From the NCBI GenBank assembly GCA_024644235.1, contig JAHELJ010000003.1, forward strand, positions 1 through 64,000: a stretch of DNA of 64,000 nt, written 5' to 3'. Positions 1 to 9,126 of this stretch are shown one piece after another; position 1 is the first letter of the stretch, and each line of letters begins with the position of its first letter. The stretch is from Lewinellaceae bacterium. Its GTDB lineage: Bacteria; Bacteroidota; Bacteroidia; Chitinophagales; Saprospiraceae. The notes beneath the pieces were generated by a model. It was not told where the DNA came from, did no database searches, and worked only from the letters and a program-made list of their open reading frames with translations. A program made the translations under genes and the position numbers.

Positions 1-542
1 TTCATGAAGAACTCGCCCGATTCAGCAAATTGCAAATACGGTTTCCCTACATACTGCAGTCTTCCCTTTGCCCGCAGGTCCCGGCCCGTTTTGTCAGTAG
101 GTCCGATATTGAAAGAGCCGGTCATACCGTCCATATACCAGCCTGTGACTCCTGCAAGCGGTTGGTCAGAAATAGCCACATTTGAACCTTTTCTAAAAGA
201 AACATGATAAGTCCATTCACCCACTTCGTCTGCTGCAAAATGTACTCGCCATTTATTGCCCGACGAAGCTGATGATTCCCCGGCATTCCCATCCGCGGTA
301 AAATAGCCTGGTACTATATAGCTCTTGCTTCGATGAGTGAAAGTGACCTGAAGTCGGTAGTTGAGAAAGGGATTATTGGCATCTTGCTCATCAGCCTCCG
401 GACCATCAAAAGTCAGCGTGAGCTTATGCCACTTCTTGAGCTCCCCGGTAATTTCGACATCGGGATATGGCTGGTTGTTGACAAATTGGGCTGATAGGGC
501 ACAGTTCAGCAAGAGGGCTGTCAGGAGGGGAAAAGTTCTCAT
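1..542 (-). CDS. DUF5060-domain glycan-active secreted protein (3' truncated by window edge)
   Basis: The minus strand carries an open frame from an ATG at 542 that runs off the window at position 1, so only the first ~180 residues are seen. It begins with a signal peptide (MRTFPLLTALL...ALSAQ). The rest matches the DUF5060 beta-sandwich that precedes glycoside-hydrolase-like barrels: a WHKLTLTF strand near residue 38, a VPGYFTADG motif, GKWR/GEWTY-like strands, and the junction RAKGRLQYVGKPYLQFAESGE leading into the missing catalytic part. DUF5060 proteins are usually annotated as DUF4038/collagen-binding or GH-like enzymes of Bacteroidota acting on polysaccharides in the periplasm or outside the cell. 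The next gene (GH16) is divergent, with ~260 bp between them. Domain recognition is confident; the catalytic activity cannot be judged from this fragment. Confidence 0.8.
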   Translation of the reverse strand, partial: MRTFPLLTALLLNCALSAQFVNNQPYPDVEITGELKKWHKLTLTFDGPEADEQDANNPFLNYRLQVTFTHRSKSYIVPGYFTADGNAGESSASSGNKWRVHFAADEVGEWTYHVSFRKGSNVAISDQPLAGVTGWYMDGMTGSFNIGPTDKTGRDLRAKGRLQYVGKPYLQFAESGEFFM

Positions 543-803
543 TGGTATATAAAGGAATGATCTCGTTAAATCAAGGTAGCAGTAATTTCCTAATCTTCCA
601 TGTCGCTTGGTTTCGTGGAGGCCTCATTTCCTCTCAATATCATGTGCTGCATTGATTCTATGTTCGTATTCTAAGCAATGTAATTTGAGCATTGAGTGGA
701 TTAATTTGATCAGCAGAATTACATCATCTAATCAGGTCTTTCTTTGCAGAGAATGCTTGAATTGTGATATTTGGACTCACATTTTTCACTAATTGGTCCA
801 TTA

Positions 804-2615
804 ATGCGTCTTTACAACTTACTTCTAGCGATTCTAATCTCCTTCCCAATCCACGCTCAATGTCCACAGGTGATTTGGGAAGACAAATTTGATGAGGAAA
901 CATTAGATCTGTCCAAATGGACCCATCAGGTCGGAGATGGTTGCGATGTGAATCTCTGCGGATGGGGCAACAACGAACTTCAATACTACAAGGAAGCAAA
1001 TACCGAGGTGAGCAATGGAACATTGAAGATCACTGCCAAAAGGGAAAATGTGGAAAATAAAGTCTACACCTCTTCTCGTATTAACACGAAAGGTAAGGGT
1101 GACTGGACCTATGGCCGCTTTGAAGCACGGATTAAATTACCAACCGGTAAAGGGATGTGGCCGGCTTTTTGGATGCTCTCAACCAATGAACCATACGGCG
1201 GATGGCCGCAAAGTGGAGAGATCGATATCATGGAACTAATCGGTAGCGAGCCGGCAACGGCACATGGCACCATGCATTTCGGACAGTTGCCCAACAACCG
1301 GCAAGTGACAGAGAGCTACACATTGAATGATGGAATATTCAATGATGAATTTCACACTTTCGCGGTAGAATGGGAGGATAAAAACATCCGCTGGTATGTG
1401 GATGATTACCTCTATTCATCCAAGACCAATCTTTCGTTAGGTGGCTTTGCCTGGCCATTCGACCAGGACTTCCATATCCTTTTAAATTTGGCGGTAGGCG
1501 GCAATTGGCCCGGTGCACCAGATGGATCGACCGTCTTTCCTCAGATCATGGAAGTAGATTATGTAAGAGTTTATGACGGCTATATGCCTTCCATCACAGG
1601 GGCTCGAATGTTAGAAAATCAGCAAAAAGGAGTGACCTATGAAGTCAAGAACCTGAACGAATCTGCTACCATCACCTGGGATATTCCTGATGATGCAGTA
1701 CTTGTGGATGGCGAAGGCACCAACTCCATTACCGTGGATTTTGAGAAATCCGGAGGGGTTATTCAGGCTATCTACACGGATGACTGCCGCACCGATACAC
1801 TCAAGGTTGAAGTAAGGGTAGCTCCTGCCTTCGAAAGGGATATCTCACTGGAAAACTTTGACGATCCTGCTCAGATTAATTTTAATTTTTCCACCGGCAT
1901 GCTCACTGATGAAATCGATAATCCGGCTGTCGATGAAATAAATGGCTCTCCCCTCTGCGGCAGATATGTGCGTGACGCTGGAGAGACATTCGACGTGTTA
2001 ATTTATGATGTAGATGTCCTTGATGATGTGACCCCCTATTTGAACGACGAGAAGCGATTCTTCATTGATATCTATACGGATGCTCCGGTCGGCACATTGA
2101 TCCTGATGCAACTGGAAAATGATACCCGTTCCTCGCCAAACAATTTCCCTTCGGGTAGACATAGTCGCTGGGAGGCTCGTACTACTGCTCAAAATGCCTG
2201 GCAAAGGTTGCAACTGGAATTGCAAGATCAACCGGATATCAACACGCCAAATACTGCAGTCGATCAGATTGTATTTCTATTTGCCTCGAACACCAACTCC
2301 GGACACACGTTCTTCTTCGATAACTTTGATAGTTATGCCCCGGAGCAAACAGTGCCAACATCAGATCTCCTAAAAAAAAATATTAGAGTTTTCCCCAATC
2401 CCGTTTCCGACATACTTACATTAGAAAGTACTCTTGGGCAGTCTCTGGAAAAAGCGGTAATCCATCATACTAGTGGCCAGCTGATACTGCAGAGCAAAAT
2501 GGAGCAGTCCCGTCTAAATGACATTGATGTGTCCAGCCTGCCAGCCGGGATTTACTATGTTACGATATCCGGCTCAGGTGGCCTTAGACAAATCTCACGC
2601 TTTGTGAAGCAATAA
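804..2615 (+). CDS. Secreted GH16 endo-beta-glucanase (laminarinase-like) with T9SS tail
   Basis: 603-residue protein. I chose the ATG at 804 because it begins a clean signal peptide (MRLYNLLLAILISFPIHAQ); the frame is open further back to a TTG at 771. Residues ~22-265 form a GH16 jelly roll with catalytic signature GEIDIME: E139 nucleophile, D141, E144 acid/base. Upstream is the family's WP(A)FWMLS strand. Residues ~270-340 look like an Ig/PKD-type spacer, ~345-510 like a carbohydrate-binding beta-sandwich (begins ENFDD, ends FFFDNFDSY), and the end is a type A T9SS sorting domain (RVFPNPVSD). Expected role is hydrolysis of beta-1,3 or mixed-linkage glucans at or outside the cell surface. 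Substrate is inferred from family only. Confidence 0.9.
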   Translation: MRLYNLLLAILISFPIHAQCPQVIWEDKFDEETLDLSKWTHQVGDGCDVNLCGWGNNELQYYKEANTEVSNGTLKITAKRENVENKVYTSSRINTKGKGDWTYGRFEARIKLPTGKGMWPAFWMLSTNEPYGGWPQSGEIDIMELIGSEPATAHGTMHFGQLPNNRQVTESYTLNDGIFNDEFHTFAVEWEDKNIRWYVDDYLYSSKTNLSLGGFAWPFDQDFHILLNLAVGGNWPGAPDGSTVFPQIMEVDYVRVYDGYMPSITGARMLENQQKGVTYEVKNLNESATITWDIPDDAVLVDGEGTNSITVDFEKSGGVIQAIYTDDCRTDTLKVEVRVAPAFERDISLENFDDPAQINFNFSTGMLTDEIDNPAVDEINGSPLCGRYVRDAGETFDVLIYDVDVLDDVTPYLNDEKRFFIDIYTDAPVGTLILMQLENDTRSSPNNFPSGRHSRWEARTTAQNAWQRLQLELQDQPDINTPNTAVDQIVFLFASNTNSGHTFFFDNFDSYAPEQTVPTSDLLKKNIRVFPNPVSDILTLESTLGQSLEKAVIHHTSGQLILQSKMEQSRLNDIDVSSLPAGIYYVTISGSGGLRQISRFVKQ

Positions 2616-2788
2616 GGTAGCTACAGGCCGGAGTTACGTCTTGTATTCTCCTTTCCCGACCTAGTTCAGATGGTCACCTGACCGTCGTCATTGATTTATA
2701 GGAAATTTTCCAACATCTACCTGATAAAGAAAAGGAAATGGAAACCACAATCGGGTTTGTTTGCCTTTGTCAAATACAGGAATGAACG

Positions 2789-3778
2789 ATGGTTAGAAAA
2801 ATGGATGGTACTAAGGAAAGGGATCTGATCCGGTGGTTACTTGCCGGGGATATTGCGATTCAGTATCAAGTTAACCGGGATCTACTCAATAGGGATAAAC
2901 CTGATCTTCGAAAACGAATTGCAACGGAAGGCTGGGGAGCCCGTTATTTGTCGAAGCGCCGGGCCAACGGGCATTGGGGCAAGGGCTTCTATCAGCCCAA
3001 ATGGATCTCAACCCATTACACCTTACTGGATCTTCGTCATCTAAATGTAGATCCTGATCATCCTTTGGTCCAGGACACTATCAACATGATTATTGAAGAA
3101 AAAAAGGGAAGGGATGGAGGCATTAATCCATCCCAAACCATCCAGGTCAGCGATGTATGTGTAAATGGAATGTTCCTTAATTATGCCTCCTATTTCAATT
3201 CTGCTGAAGCCAAGATCGAGTCGGTCGTTGATCAGATCCTCGCGCAAAAAATGAATGACGGTGGATTTAACTGCCGTTCCAACCGGGAAGGCGCCAGGCA
3301 CAGTTCGCTCCATACCACGCTTTCGGTTCTCGAGGGTTTCACTGAGTACCAAAAAAACGGATATCGGTATCGAACAGATGAAGTAGAAAAAGCTATTGCA
3401 AGCTCAATCGAATTCATTTTACTGCACCAACTTTTTATATCGGATCGGACCGGAGAAATTATCAATAAAGCTTTCTTGCGCTTGTCTTATCCTGCCAGAT
3501 GGTTTTATAACATCCTCCGGGCACTGGATCATTTTCAATATGCCGGTTTGAAATGGGACGACCGGATGCAACCCGCCATCGATGTTTTGATCAAGAAAAG
3601 GAACAAAGATGGCTCCTGGAACCTGCAAGCAAACCATTCTGGGAAATTACATTTCGAAATGGAGAAGGTTGGCAAGCCCAGTCGTTGGAATACGCTACTC
3701 GCCTTGCGCACACTCAAACACTTTGGTAAATTGAAGAGTTCAGAATCATTTAGCACAAGGTCTTCAGTGGAAACTTAA
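2789..3778 (+). CDS. Alpha/alpha-toroid (squalene cyclase/prenyltransferase-fold) protein of unknown function
   Basis: 329 residues, no signal peptide or membrane segment, so cytoplasmic. It contains several helical repeats typical of the terpenoid cyclase/prenyltransferase toroid, with QW-like turns: GHWGKGF near residue 63, DGGINPSQ near 110, DGGFNCR near 155 followed by SSLHTTLSVLEG, and KDGSWNLQ near 275. I do not see the DXDD or DCTAE acid motifs of true squalene or oxidosqualene cyclases, so cyclase activity is doubtful. Similar stand-alone toroid proteins are usually annotated as hypothetical. It is followed within 11 bp by the GNAT gene and is probably co-transcribed with it. Function not recognised. 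Confidence 0.65.
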   Translation: MVRKMDGTKERDLIRWLLAGDIAIQYQVNRDLLNRDKPDLRKRIATEGWGARYLSKRRANGHWGKGFYQPKWISTHYTLLDLRHLNVDPDHPLVQDTINMIIEEKKGRDGGINPSQTIQVSDVCVNGMFLNYASYFNSAEAKIESVVDQILAQKMNDGGFNCRSNREGARHSSLHTTLSVLEGFTEYQKNGYRYRTDEVEKAIASSIEFILLHQLFISDRTGEIINKAFLRLSYPARWFYNILRALDHFQYAGLKWDDRMQPAIDVLIKKRNKDGSWNLQANHSGKLHFEMEKVGKPSRWNTLLALRTLKHFGKLKSSESFSTRSSVET

Positions 3779-3789
3779 AGTAGTCAGCT

Positions 3790-4563
3790 ATGAATAAAGT
3801 TGGTTTCAAAATCGAAGACATCACTCCCCAAAATGTTGAACATCAGACTTTGTTTTGCGCAAAGAACCCAAAGGATGCTGCCTTTCAAAACAAGCAAAAG
3901 TGGTTTACTAAAAGATACCAGGAAGGACTGAGAATGAAACTCCTCAAGTCAGATGCTGGTCGTGCGATTGGATTCATAGAATATATTCCTGCCGAGTATG
4001 CATGGAGGCCTGTGGAGGCTCCGGGTTTTATGTTTATTCACTGCCTCTATCTGTACGGCAAGCAAAATAAGGGCAGGGGAGGCGGATCTCTTTTGGTTCA
4101 ATCTTGCGAAACTGATGCCAGGAAAGCGAATATGAACGGCGTTTGTGTGATGACCAGCAGAGGACCATGGATTACAGATGGCAGATTGTTCGAAAAGTGT
4201 GGGTTTTCGTTGGTGGATGAACGAGGTCGCTTTCAGTTGCATGCCAAGAAATTAAAAGGAGGAGCACCTGACCCTCGCTTGAGAAACTGGGAAGAACGGC
4301 AAGCTGCATACCAGGGTTGGCATCTTCTCTATGCCGATCAGTGCCCCTGGCACGAGAAATCTGTAAATGCGATTAGAGGCATATCAGAAGCCCAGGGGAT
4401 AAATATGCAGGTCAGCAAGATCAAGACATCAAAGCAAGCTCAGAATGCTCCATCTGGATTCGGTGTTTTCAGTTTACTTAAGGATGGAATTCTGTTGGAA
4501 GATCACTATATCAGTGCCACCCGCTTTAGGAACATTCTCGATAATGAAATGAAGGCATCATGA
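3790..4563 (+). CDS. GNAT N-acetyltransferase with C-terminal YoaP-like domain
   Basis: 257 residues. The N-terminal half is a GNAT fold: beta strand GFIEYIPAEYAWRPV, the acetyl-CoA-binding turn around NKGRGGGSLLV (residues ~93-103, equivalent to the Q/RxxGxG/A motif), and a GVCVMTSRGPW strand. The C-terminal third resembles the thioredoxin-like YoaP domain, including CPWHEKSV near residue 188, where a Cys-Pro pair takes the place of a redox motif. It would acetylate a small molecule or protein amine; the substrate is unknown. It sits 11 bp after the toroid gene, and its stop overlaps the start of the HEAT-like gene (ATGA), so translation of the two is probably coupled. Confidence 0.75.
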   Translation: MNKVGFKIEDITPQNVEHQTLFCAKNPKDAAFQNKQKWFTKRYQEGLRMKLLKSDAGRAIGFIEYIPAEYAWRPVEAPGFMFIHCLYLYGKQNKGRGGGSLLVQSCETDARKANMNGVCVMTSRGPWITDGRLFEKCGFSLVDERGRFQLHAKKLKGGAPDPRLRNWEERQAAYQGWHLLYADQCPWHEKSVNAIRGISEAQGINMQVSKIKTSKQAQNAPSGFGVFSLLKDGILLEDHYISATRFRNILDNEMKAS

Positions 4564-5150
4564 AGAACACCTCCATAGATCTCAAGAAGTTGCATTCAGC
4601 TGATCCCAAAGTAAAATATGGTTTCTCCAAAGAGCTCTTGCAGATAGTCAGTGAAGCACCCAAGGTGCTCTATCCCCATGTGCAGGAATGGACTGATCTA
4701 CTGCAGCAAGACAATCAGATTCTCAAGTGGACAGCCATTGATATCATCGGCTATTTGTCATCCATAGATACTGAGGATAAGATAGATCCTGTGATCAGTC
4801 AACTTATCGAGATGCTTCATGGCGGTCACCTCATCACCATAAGTCATGCCATATCTTCCTTGTCCAGAATCGCTTCGAATAAGCCCAAGCATAGACCGAA
4901 AATTTGGTCTGAGCTGCTGAATATCCGGGCCAACACATTCAAAAGCGATACCTGCCGGGACATTGCAACCGGTAAAGTATTGGACGTACTAAAAAAAATT
5001 CCGCTTGAAGAAACTGATCTGGCAGAGCTTCCAAAATTCATTGAGAAGGCAGGGCAATGTGAATGGGATGCCACTCGTAAGAAAGCTGAAATCGTGAAGA
5101 AACGACTAGATAAAACGCTTGGCCAAAAAAGTATGGATCCTTCACAGTAG
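4560..5150 (+). CDS. HEAT-repeat-like cytoplasmic protein
   Basis: 196 residues, all-helical by composition, with paired amphipathic helices of the HEAT/ARM type: WTAIDIIGYLSSI near residue 60, LITISHAISSLSRIAS near 95, a CRDIATGKVLDVLKKI segment near 135. No signal peptide or catalytic motif is visible. It overlaps the GNAT gene by four bases (ATGA), which suggests a shared mRNA and perhaps a physical or functional link; HEAT proteins usually act as protein-binding scaffolds. Its partner cannot be told from sequence. The 105 bp downstream lead into the decayed DinB gene. Confidence 0.6.
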   Translation: MKNTSIDLKKLHSADPKVKYGFSKELLQIVSEAPKVLYPHVQEWTDLLQQDNQILKWTAIDIIGYLSSIDTEDKIDPVISQLIEMLHGGHLITISHAISSLSRIASNKPKHRPKIWSELLNIRANTFKSDTCRDIATGKVLDVLKKIPLEETDLAELPKFIEKAGQCEWDATRKKAEIVKKRLDKTLGQKSMDPSQ

Positions 5151-5255
5151 AGCTAAAGTATCCTGCGCTGGGCATTTGATAAACTTTCGGGCGGGATCGA
5201 AAAAGAGAAACTGGCTTAACTTGAATGTTGTAGTTCACCTCAGAAAAAAATAGAA

Positions 5256-5797
5256 ATGAGACCAATTCACACACTACTTACCTTTCTACCCCTTTTGTTT
5301 TTGGAGCCGCTCAGGACAATCACACAGGCCAGTATTCAGTGCATGTTTGATAGAAATCTCAATCAAATCATAAGTTTAGCCTAAGCCTTCACCGAAGATC
5401 AGTATGACTGGCGGCCGGAAGACGGTGTACGATCGGTTTGGCGAAGCCCTACTCTATGTGGCACAGGCCAATTATTTCTTCATGATGAAGCTTGGTCATG
5501 ATCTGCCCGAAGGTGTTGACATGATGACGTTACCCAGTATGAAGGGGAAAGATAACATTGTCAGTGTGGTGACGGAATCGTTTTCATTCGCGTCGGAAAA
5601 AATTACTTCGGTGCCCTTCGATTCCTTTGAAGAAATGATTGAAATGCCCTTTGGTGATTTTTCAACTCTGAGCGTCTTATTGATTCTTCTTGAGCACTCC
5701 GGGGAGCACAAAGGCCAACTCATTGATCTATGCCCGCACCAACGGTATTGTACCTCCATGGAGTGAGCACTTGCATTTAGCATCGTTCGATAAATAA
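5256..5797 (+). pseudogene. Decayed secreted DinB-family protein (stop plus frameshifts)
   Basis: Homology to a DinB-like four-helix protein is spread over all three plus-strand frames. An ATG at 5256 starts a hydrophobic leader. A signal-cleavage-like FGAAQD lies in another frame near 5307. DRNLNQIISLA then meets an in-frame TAA at 5382-5384, followed by AFTEDQYDWRPEDGVRS. Homology jumps frame near 5434 to FGEALLYVAQANYFFMMKLG and continues to EHSGEHKGQLI. It jumps again near 5725 to YARTNGIVPPWSEHLHLASFDK with a stop at 5795-5797. At least two frameshifts and one nonsense change mean no intact protein; an ATG-initiated 120-residue piece (5404-5766) is still open. DinB-family domains are metal-binding, often thiol-related helical bundles; this copy looks dead. 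Confidence 0.8.
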
Positions 5798-5918
5798 CAA
5801 ACAGTATTAGTTATCATCATTCGTTGACGCAAAATCTTTGTCTAATCTGTCTGGTTTTGTTCGCTCAATCAAAGCTCCAGGAATTCAAATTAATTGGTAT
5901 CTGATCTGGAACAACCAA

Positions 5919-7115
5919 TTAAATCAAAGCCTTATTATAATGTTTGCAACCGAAACGATTCATCCCTTCCAATAGTTTTTCCAACTCCAGATCGCCTGTT
6001 TTACCAAAAGTCTCATCGCAGAATGGACATTGCTGGATCTTCCCAAGCGAATTGATATATAGTAGCCGATCGCCAGCCAGACATCCAACCTTCCGGAACA
6101 CTGAGTCTGGATAATTAACTATCGGAAAATCCCGATATTCCCTGGCAGTATTGTATTCTTTGGCTAATCGCTCTAAGAGATCACGATCTTCTTTGGTCAA
6201 ATGTACGTTTTGCCCTTGATAGCGACCGGCTGCTTTGGGTTCTATGAATTGAACAAAAGCTGTTCCCAGCTGACGAGCTAAATCAAGGTATTGACGAATA
6301 TTAGATTCGGAGCAATATTTTTTTGTTACGCAGAGTGCCAGCCCAGTTACTAACTTTGAAGCTTTGGATGCTATCAGTCCTTTGATTGCCATATCATAAG
6401 CCCCAGAATATCCTCTAAATTGATCATGCTCACCGGCGAGGTGATGATCGAGACTCACCATGATTCCGGTTAATCCTTTGGACTTCAAAAACCTTGCTTT
6501 TTCTTCATCAAGTCGAAATCCTGAAGTATAAATCCAGAAATCACTGGATGGAAGGGCATTCTCCAGCAGCCTGCCCAGATCATGAACGCGTACCATTGGC
6601 TCTCCCCCTCCAAAGAAAATTTGACCAACACCAAACTCCTGGAATTTTCGAACGATGGAATTTAACTCATCTAAAGTAAGTGCTTCTTCTTTCCCCAAAT
6701 TGTCCCACTCATAGCAATGCTCGCACTCCAAAGGGCATTTGCGCGTAACTGCCATGATCAGAGTACGCAAATGAGGTCCACTGGAAGAGTTCAGACGGGC
6801 AATTTCACCACCTTGGACTCTTGTTAGAGCTTCGGAAGGATAACCAGGTGCACCAACCCGCCAGTAATAGCGGCCATCAATCTTCGCCATCTTATGGTAC
6901 ATGGATTCGTTGAAGAACTTGCTGTACTTTGCCTTTAAACGCTTTAAGGTTAGCATGCCTTTGCGAATACCACCAAGATGTCTACTGGCCAAAGAAAAAA
7001 GCTGAAAGTTGATCTGCCGACGTACAATTGTTCTTTCCAACCACCTGGACACGATTGGCGAGGGCTGGTCATTTTGCAAGATATTTTGCTGGTTTACTAT
7101 CAAAGCTTCTTCCAT
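5919..7115 (-). CDS. Radical SAM/SPASM-like enzyme
   Basis: 398 residues starting at ATG 7115. The radical SAM cluster motif is CPLECEHC (C127, C131, C134; CxxxCxxC) and the SAM-binding GGGEP motif is at residues 169-173. The C-terminus has a SPASM-like cysteine set (GCLAGDRLLYI...QQCPFC, then GCKHYN at the end) expected to hold an auxiliary Fe-S cluster. Such enzymes modify peptides or proteins or make cofactors through a 5'-deoxyadenosyl radical. The gene lies 20 bp downstream of the lipoprotein gene 7136-8755 and is surely co-transcribed with it. No small precursor peptide is obvious nearby, so the substrate is unknown; the partner lipoprotein itself is a possibility (inference). Confidence 0.85.
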   Translation of the reverse strand: MEEALIVNQQNILQNDQPSPIVSRWLERTIVRRQINFQLFSLASRHLGGIRKGMLTLKRLKAKYSKFFNESMYHKMAKIDGRYYWRVGAPGYPSEALTRVQGGEIARLNSSSGPHLRTLIMAVTRKCPLECEHCYEWDNLGKEEALTLDELNSIVRKFQEFGVGQIFFGGGEPMVRVHDLGRLLENALPSSDFWIYTSGFRLDEEKARFLKSKGLTGIMVSLDHHLAGEHDQFRGYSGAYDMAIKGLIASKASKLVTGLALCVTKKYCSESNIRQYLDLARQLGTAFVQFIEPKAAGRYQGQNVHLTKEDRDLLERLAKEYNTAREYRDFPIVNYPDSVFRKVGCLAGDRLLYINSLGKIQQCPFCDETFGKTGDLELEKLLEGMNRFGCKHYNKALI

Positions 7116-7135
7116 ATCTCAACCTCGTTTTTCTG

Positions 7136-8755
7136 CTATAAACCACCTACAGCAGAAACACCCTTTTGCATTAGTTTATCAAATTCATTTTTTGAAAATT
7201 CTGAAAAATAGCCAGGCTCGAGAAATCTGTGTAATTCGGTAACATCTGGCCTGCCACGGTAATGCCGGATATGTTCATAATAGCCTTTGCAGTGTAAAAA
7301 CACTGACTGTACCTGGCCAGGGGGCACTTGAATCTCCTGAAATGTCAAGTCTATCCGATCGCCCACATTTTTCTGAACACAATAATCGTCATCATCCATC
7401 AAGACATTCACCAAGGCATGTGATCTGATTCCACTTACCTGCAGCGGTTTCAACTTGTGGATTTTCAGTGGCATATCTTCTGAAAAATCCAAGATGGCGT
7501 AATCAAGCTCCCAGAACATAAAGCCAGTTTGAAGTTTAACTTCAACTAGATCGCCTCTGTGTCTGGATAGATCGATTGGCAATACGATTTCTCTCTCACC
7601 CAATGGGCCAACCATGTGCACATATCGAATTAGATTCCATCTATCTGATTCTTTGAGATAAACTGCCAATGGAAATTGACTTTTCCGAATTCGATTCATC
7701 CGTTCTTCCCGTGACATTTTCTTCTGGGTCCTCACCCACTTGTTGAAACGGTTACCCATCTTCTTGGCAAATTCACCATATATATAGTCACCCCATAGTG
7801 AGTTCTTCCCCTTCAGTAAAAGCTTTCCTTCCTTGGTGCCCTCGGGCTTCTTAAATGAGAGCTCAACATGATTTGCAGGACCAGCACTTTCATCAAATAA
7901 GAGACGTAAGCTATCTCGCTTTAAGATCTTGGATCGGAGATTATTTCCACGACTCGATATGGCTTCAACGGGTGACTGTTCTTTAATAATAGAGTGAAGA
8001 ACTCCGTCTTCATCGAACAGAACCTTAGTTCCTTCCGGATGGTTGACTACCATTAGCTCGGCAAGGTTGATGTATTGACATTCTTGTAACTCATTCGAGA
8101 TTCTTACTTGATAATGTCCCCTCAAGGGCTTGATCGATTTCAGGGGCAGGTAATCATGGCGCTCAAGATTATGCAGTACAGCGCCACTATAGATTTCGCC
8201 CTCAAATTGATAATCTCCACCGTTATGCACATAAACGTAGGGACAAGAGCTTTTCGTCAAGAGGACAATTATACCTACCAGAGCTGCAAGGCCAACTACT
8301 GATCCCAAAGCAGCCATAGTAGTCTTTGCCGCATCCCTTGAAATCAACTTGATTTCTTCCAACTCTTCTATGTTAATGGCTATTTGAAAGCCATCTCTCA
8401 TCTGAAGATCATCTTTGAGATAAAGATGTACTTCATCAAGAACGCCAAGATTACTCGCACTCAATCGCCTCTTCTTCTGCGACTCTTCGTAGTATATTAT
8501 TTTACCCTCGGCTGATCTTACCTCTCCTGTCAGAATCCCATTGCTGAATCTGAGGTCCACTAGAGTATAAATTGAAGTCGAACTGTGCAGATAGAATCTA
8601 TAGTCATTCGGATTAGAATATTGCTTTGATCTCTTAAATGTTGCAGCATCTCGGCTTTTTACCTGATAATATGCGCAGCTACTGGTATATATCAGAATCG
8701 CAAAAGCTAACAATATGACCAATGGCATCAAGAAGGGAGAATTCCTTAGATACAT
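7136..8755 (-). CDS. Large membrane-anchored lipoprotein of unknown function
   Basis: 539 residues from ATG 8755. The N-terminus is a long lipoprotein-type signal ending in the lipobox TSSC (Cys27), and a second hydrophobic segment (AALGSVVGLAALVGIIVLL) lies near residues 148-166, directly followed by SSCPYVYVHNGGDYQFEGE, a beta-rich motif seen at the start of domains in other Bacteroidota hypothetical proteins. The remainder is predicted beta-rich and basic. No catalytic motif was recognised. It is the first gene of a two-gene unit with the radical SAM enzyme. It could be a substrate, anchor or partner of that enzyme, but this is conjecture. Confidence 0.7.
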   Translation of the reverse strand: MYLRNSPFLMPLVILLAFAILIYTSSCAYYQVKSRDAATFKRSKQYSNPNDYRFYLHSSTSIYTLVDLRFSNGILTGEVRSAEGKIIYYEESQKKRRLSASNLGVLDEVHLYLKDDLQMRDGFQIAINIEELEEIKLISRDAAKTTMAALGSVVGLAALVGIIVLLTKSSCPYVYVHNGGDYQFEGEIYSGAVLHNLERHDYLPLKSIKPLRGHYQVRISNELQECQYINLAELMVVNHPEGTKVLFDEDGVLHSIIKEQSPVEAISSRGNNLRSKILKRDSLRLLFDESAGPANHVELSFKKPEGTKEGKLLLKGKNSLWGDYIYGEFAKKMGNRFNKWVRTQKKMSREERMNRIRKSQFPLAVYLKESDRWNLIRYVHMVGPLGEREIVLPIDLSRHRGDLVEVKLQTGFMFWELDYAILDFSEDMPLKIHKLKPLQVSGIRSHALVNVLMDDDDYCVQKNVGDRIDLTFQEIQVPPGQVQSVFLHCKGYYEHIRHYRGRPDVTELHRFLEPGYFSEFSKNEFDKLMQKGVSAVGGL

Positions 8756-9126
8756 ACTCTAGACTTTCATTAACAGTAGCTAAGGTCAATGCTGTCATGG
8801 TATTATTGTCTGTACAAATTTTGACTGATTAGAATCAAGAGACATCATGATGCTCATTAAGGTCAGTAGCGGATCAATTGGCAGGTGGCCGGATAATCAG
8901 AATTTCAATCCTGCGGTAAACCTCATTCGAACATGAGCTTTCTTATCCCTTCACTGAATACCCGGATATAAGATTTTTCGAAATTCCACGAAATCTCTGG
9001 CTTGCCAAATCAAAGTCCTGCCATGTGACTAATACCTGAAGAGGAAGGGGATCTGCGTAATATGACATGTGTCATTTAAATTCTTAAGTAAGATCATTGC
9101 TGAAAGCACGTCAAAACAATAACTAA
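8756..9126. other. Divergent intergenic region (371 bp)
   Basis: No gene-like frame. It separates the minus-strand lipoprotein gene from the plus-strand giant surface protein and should hold both promoters. The only clear structure I see is the palindrome at 9062-9075. Confidence 0.5.
9062..9075. promoter_or_regulatory. Palindrome ATGACA-TG-TGTCAT upstream of the giant surface protein
   Basis: Perfect 6-bp arms around a 2-bp centre, 52 bp before the start of the 2106-residue protein. It is a plausible dimeric-regulator operator; no regulator can be named. Confidence 0.35.

Noticed and set aside
5404-5766. 120-residue ATG-initiated frame as a complete DinB gene
   Set aside because: Homologous sequence continues before and after it in other frames, so it is a fragment of a pseudogene and not a real short gene.
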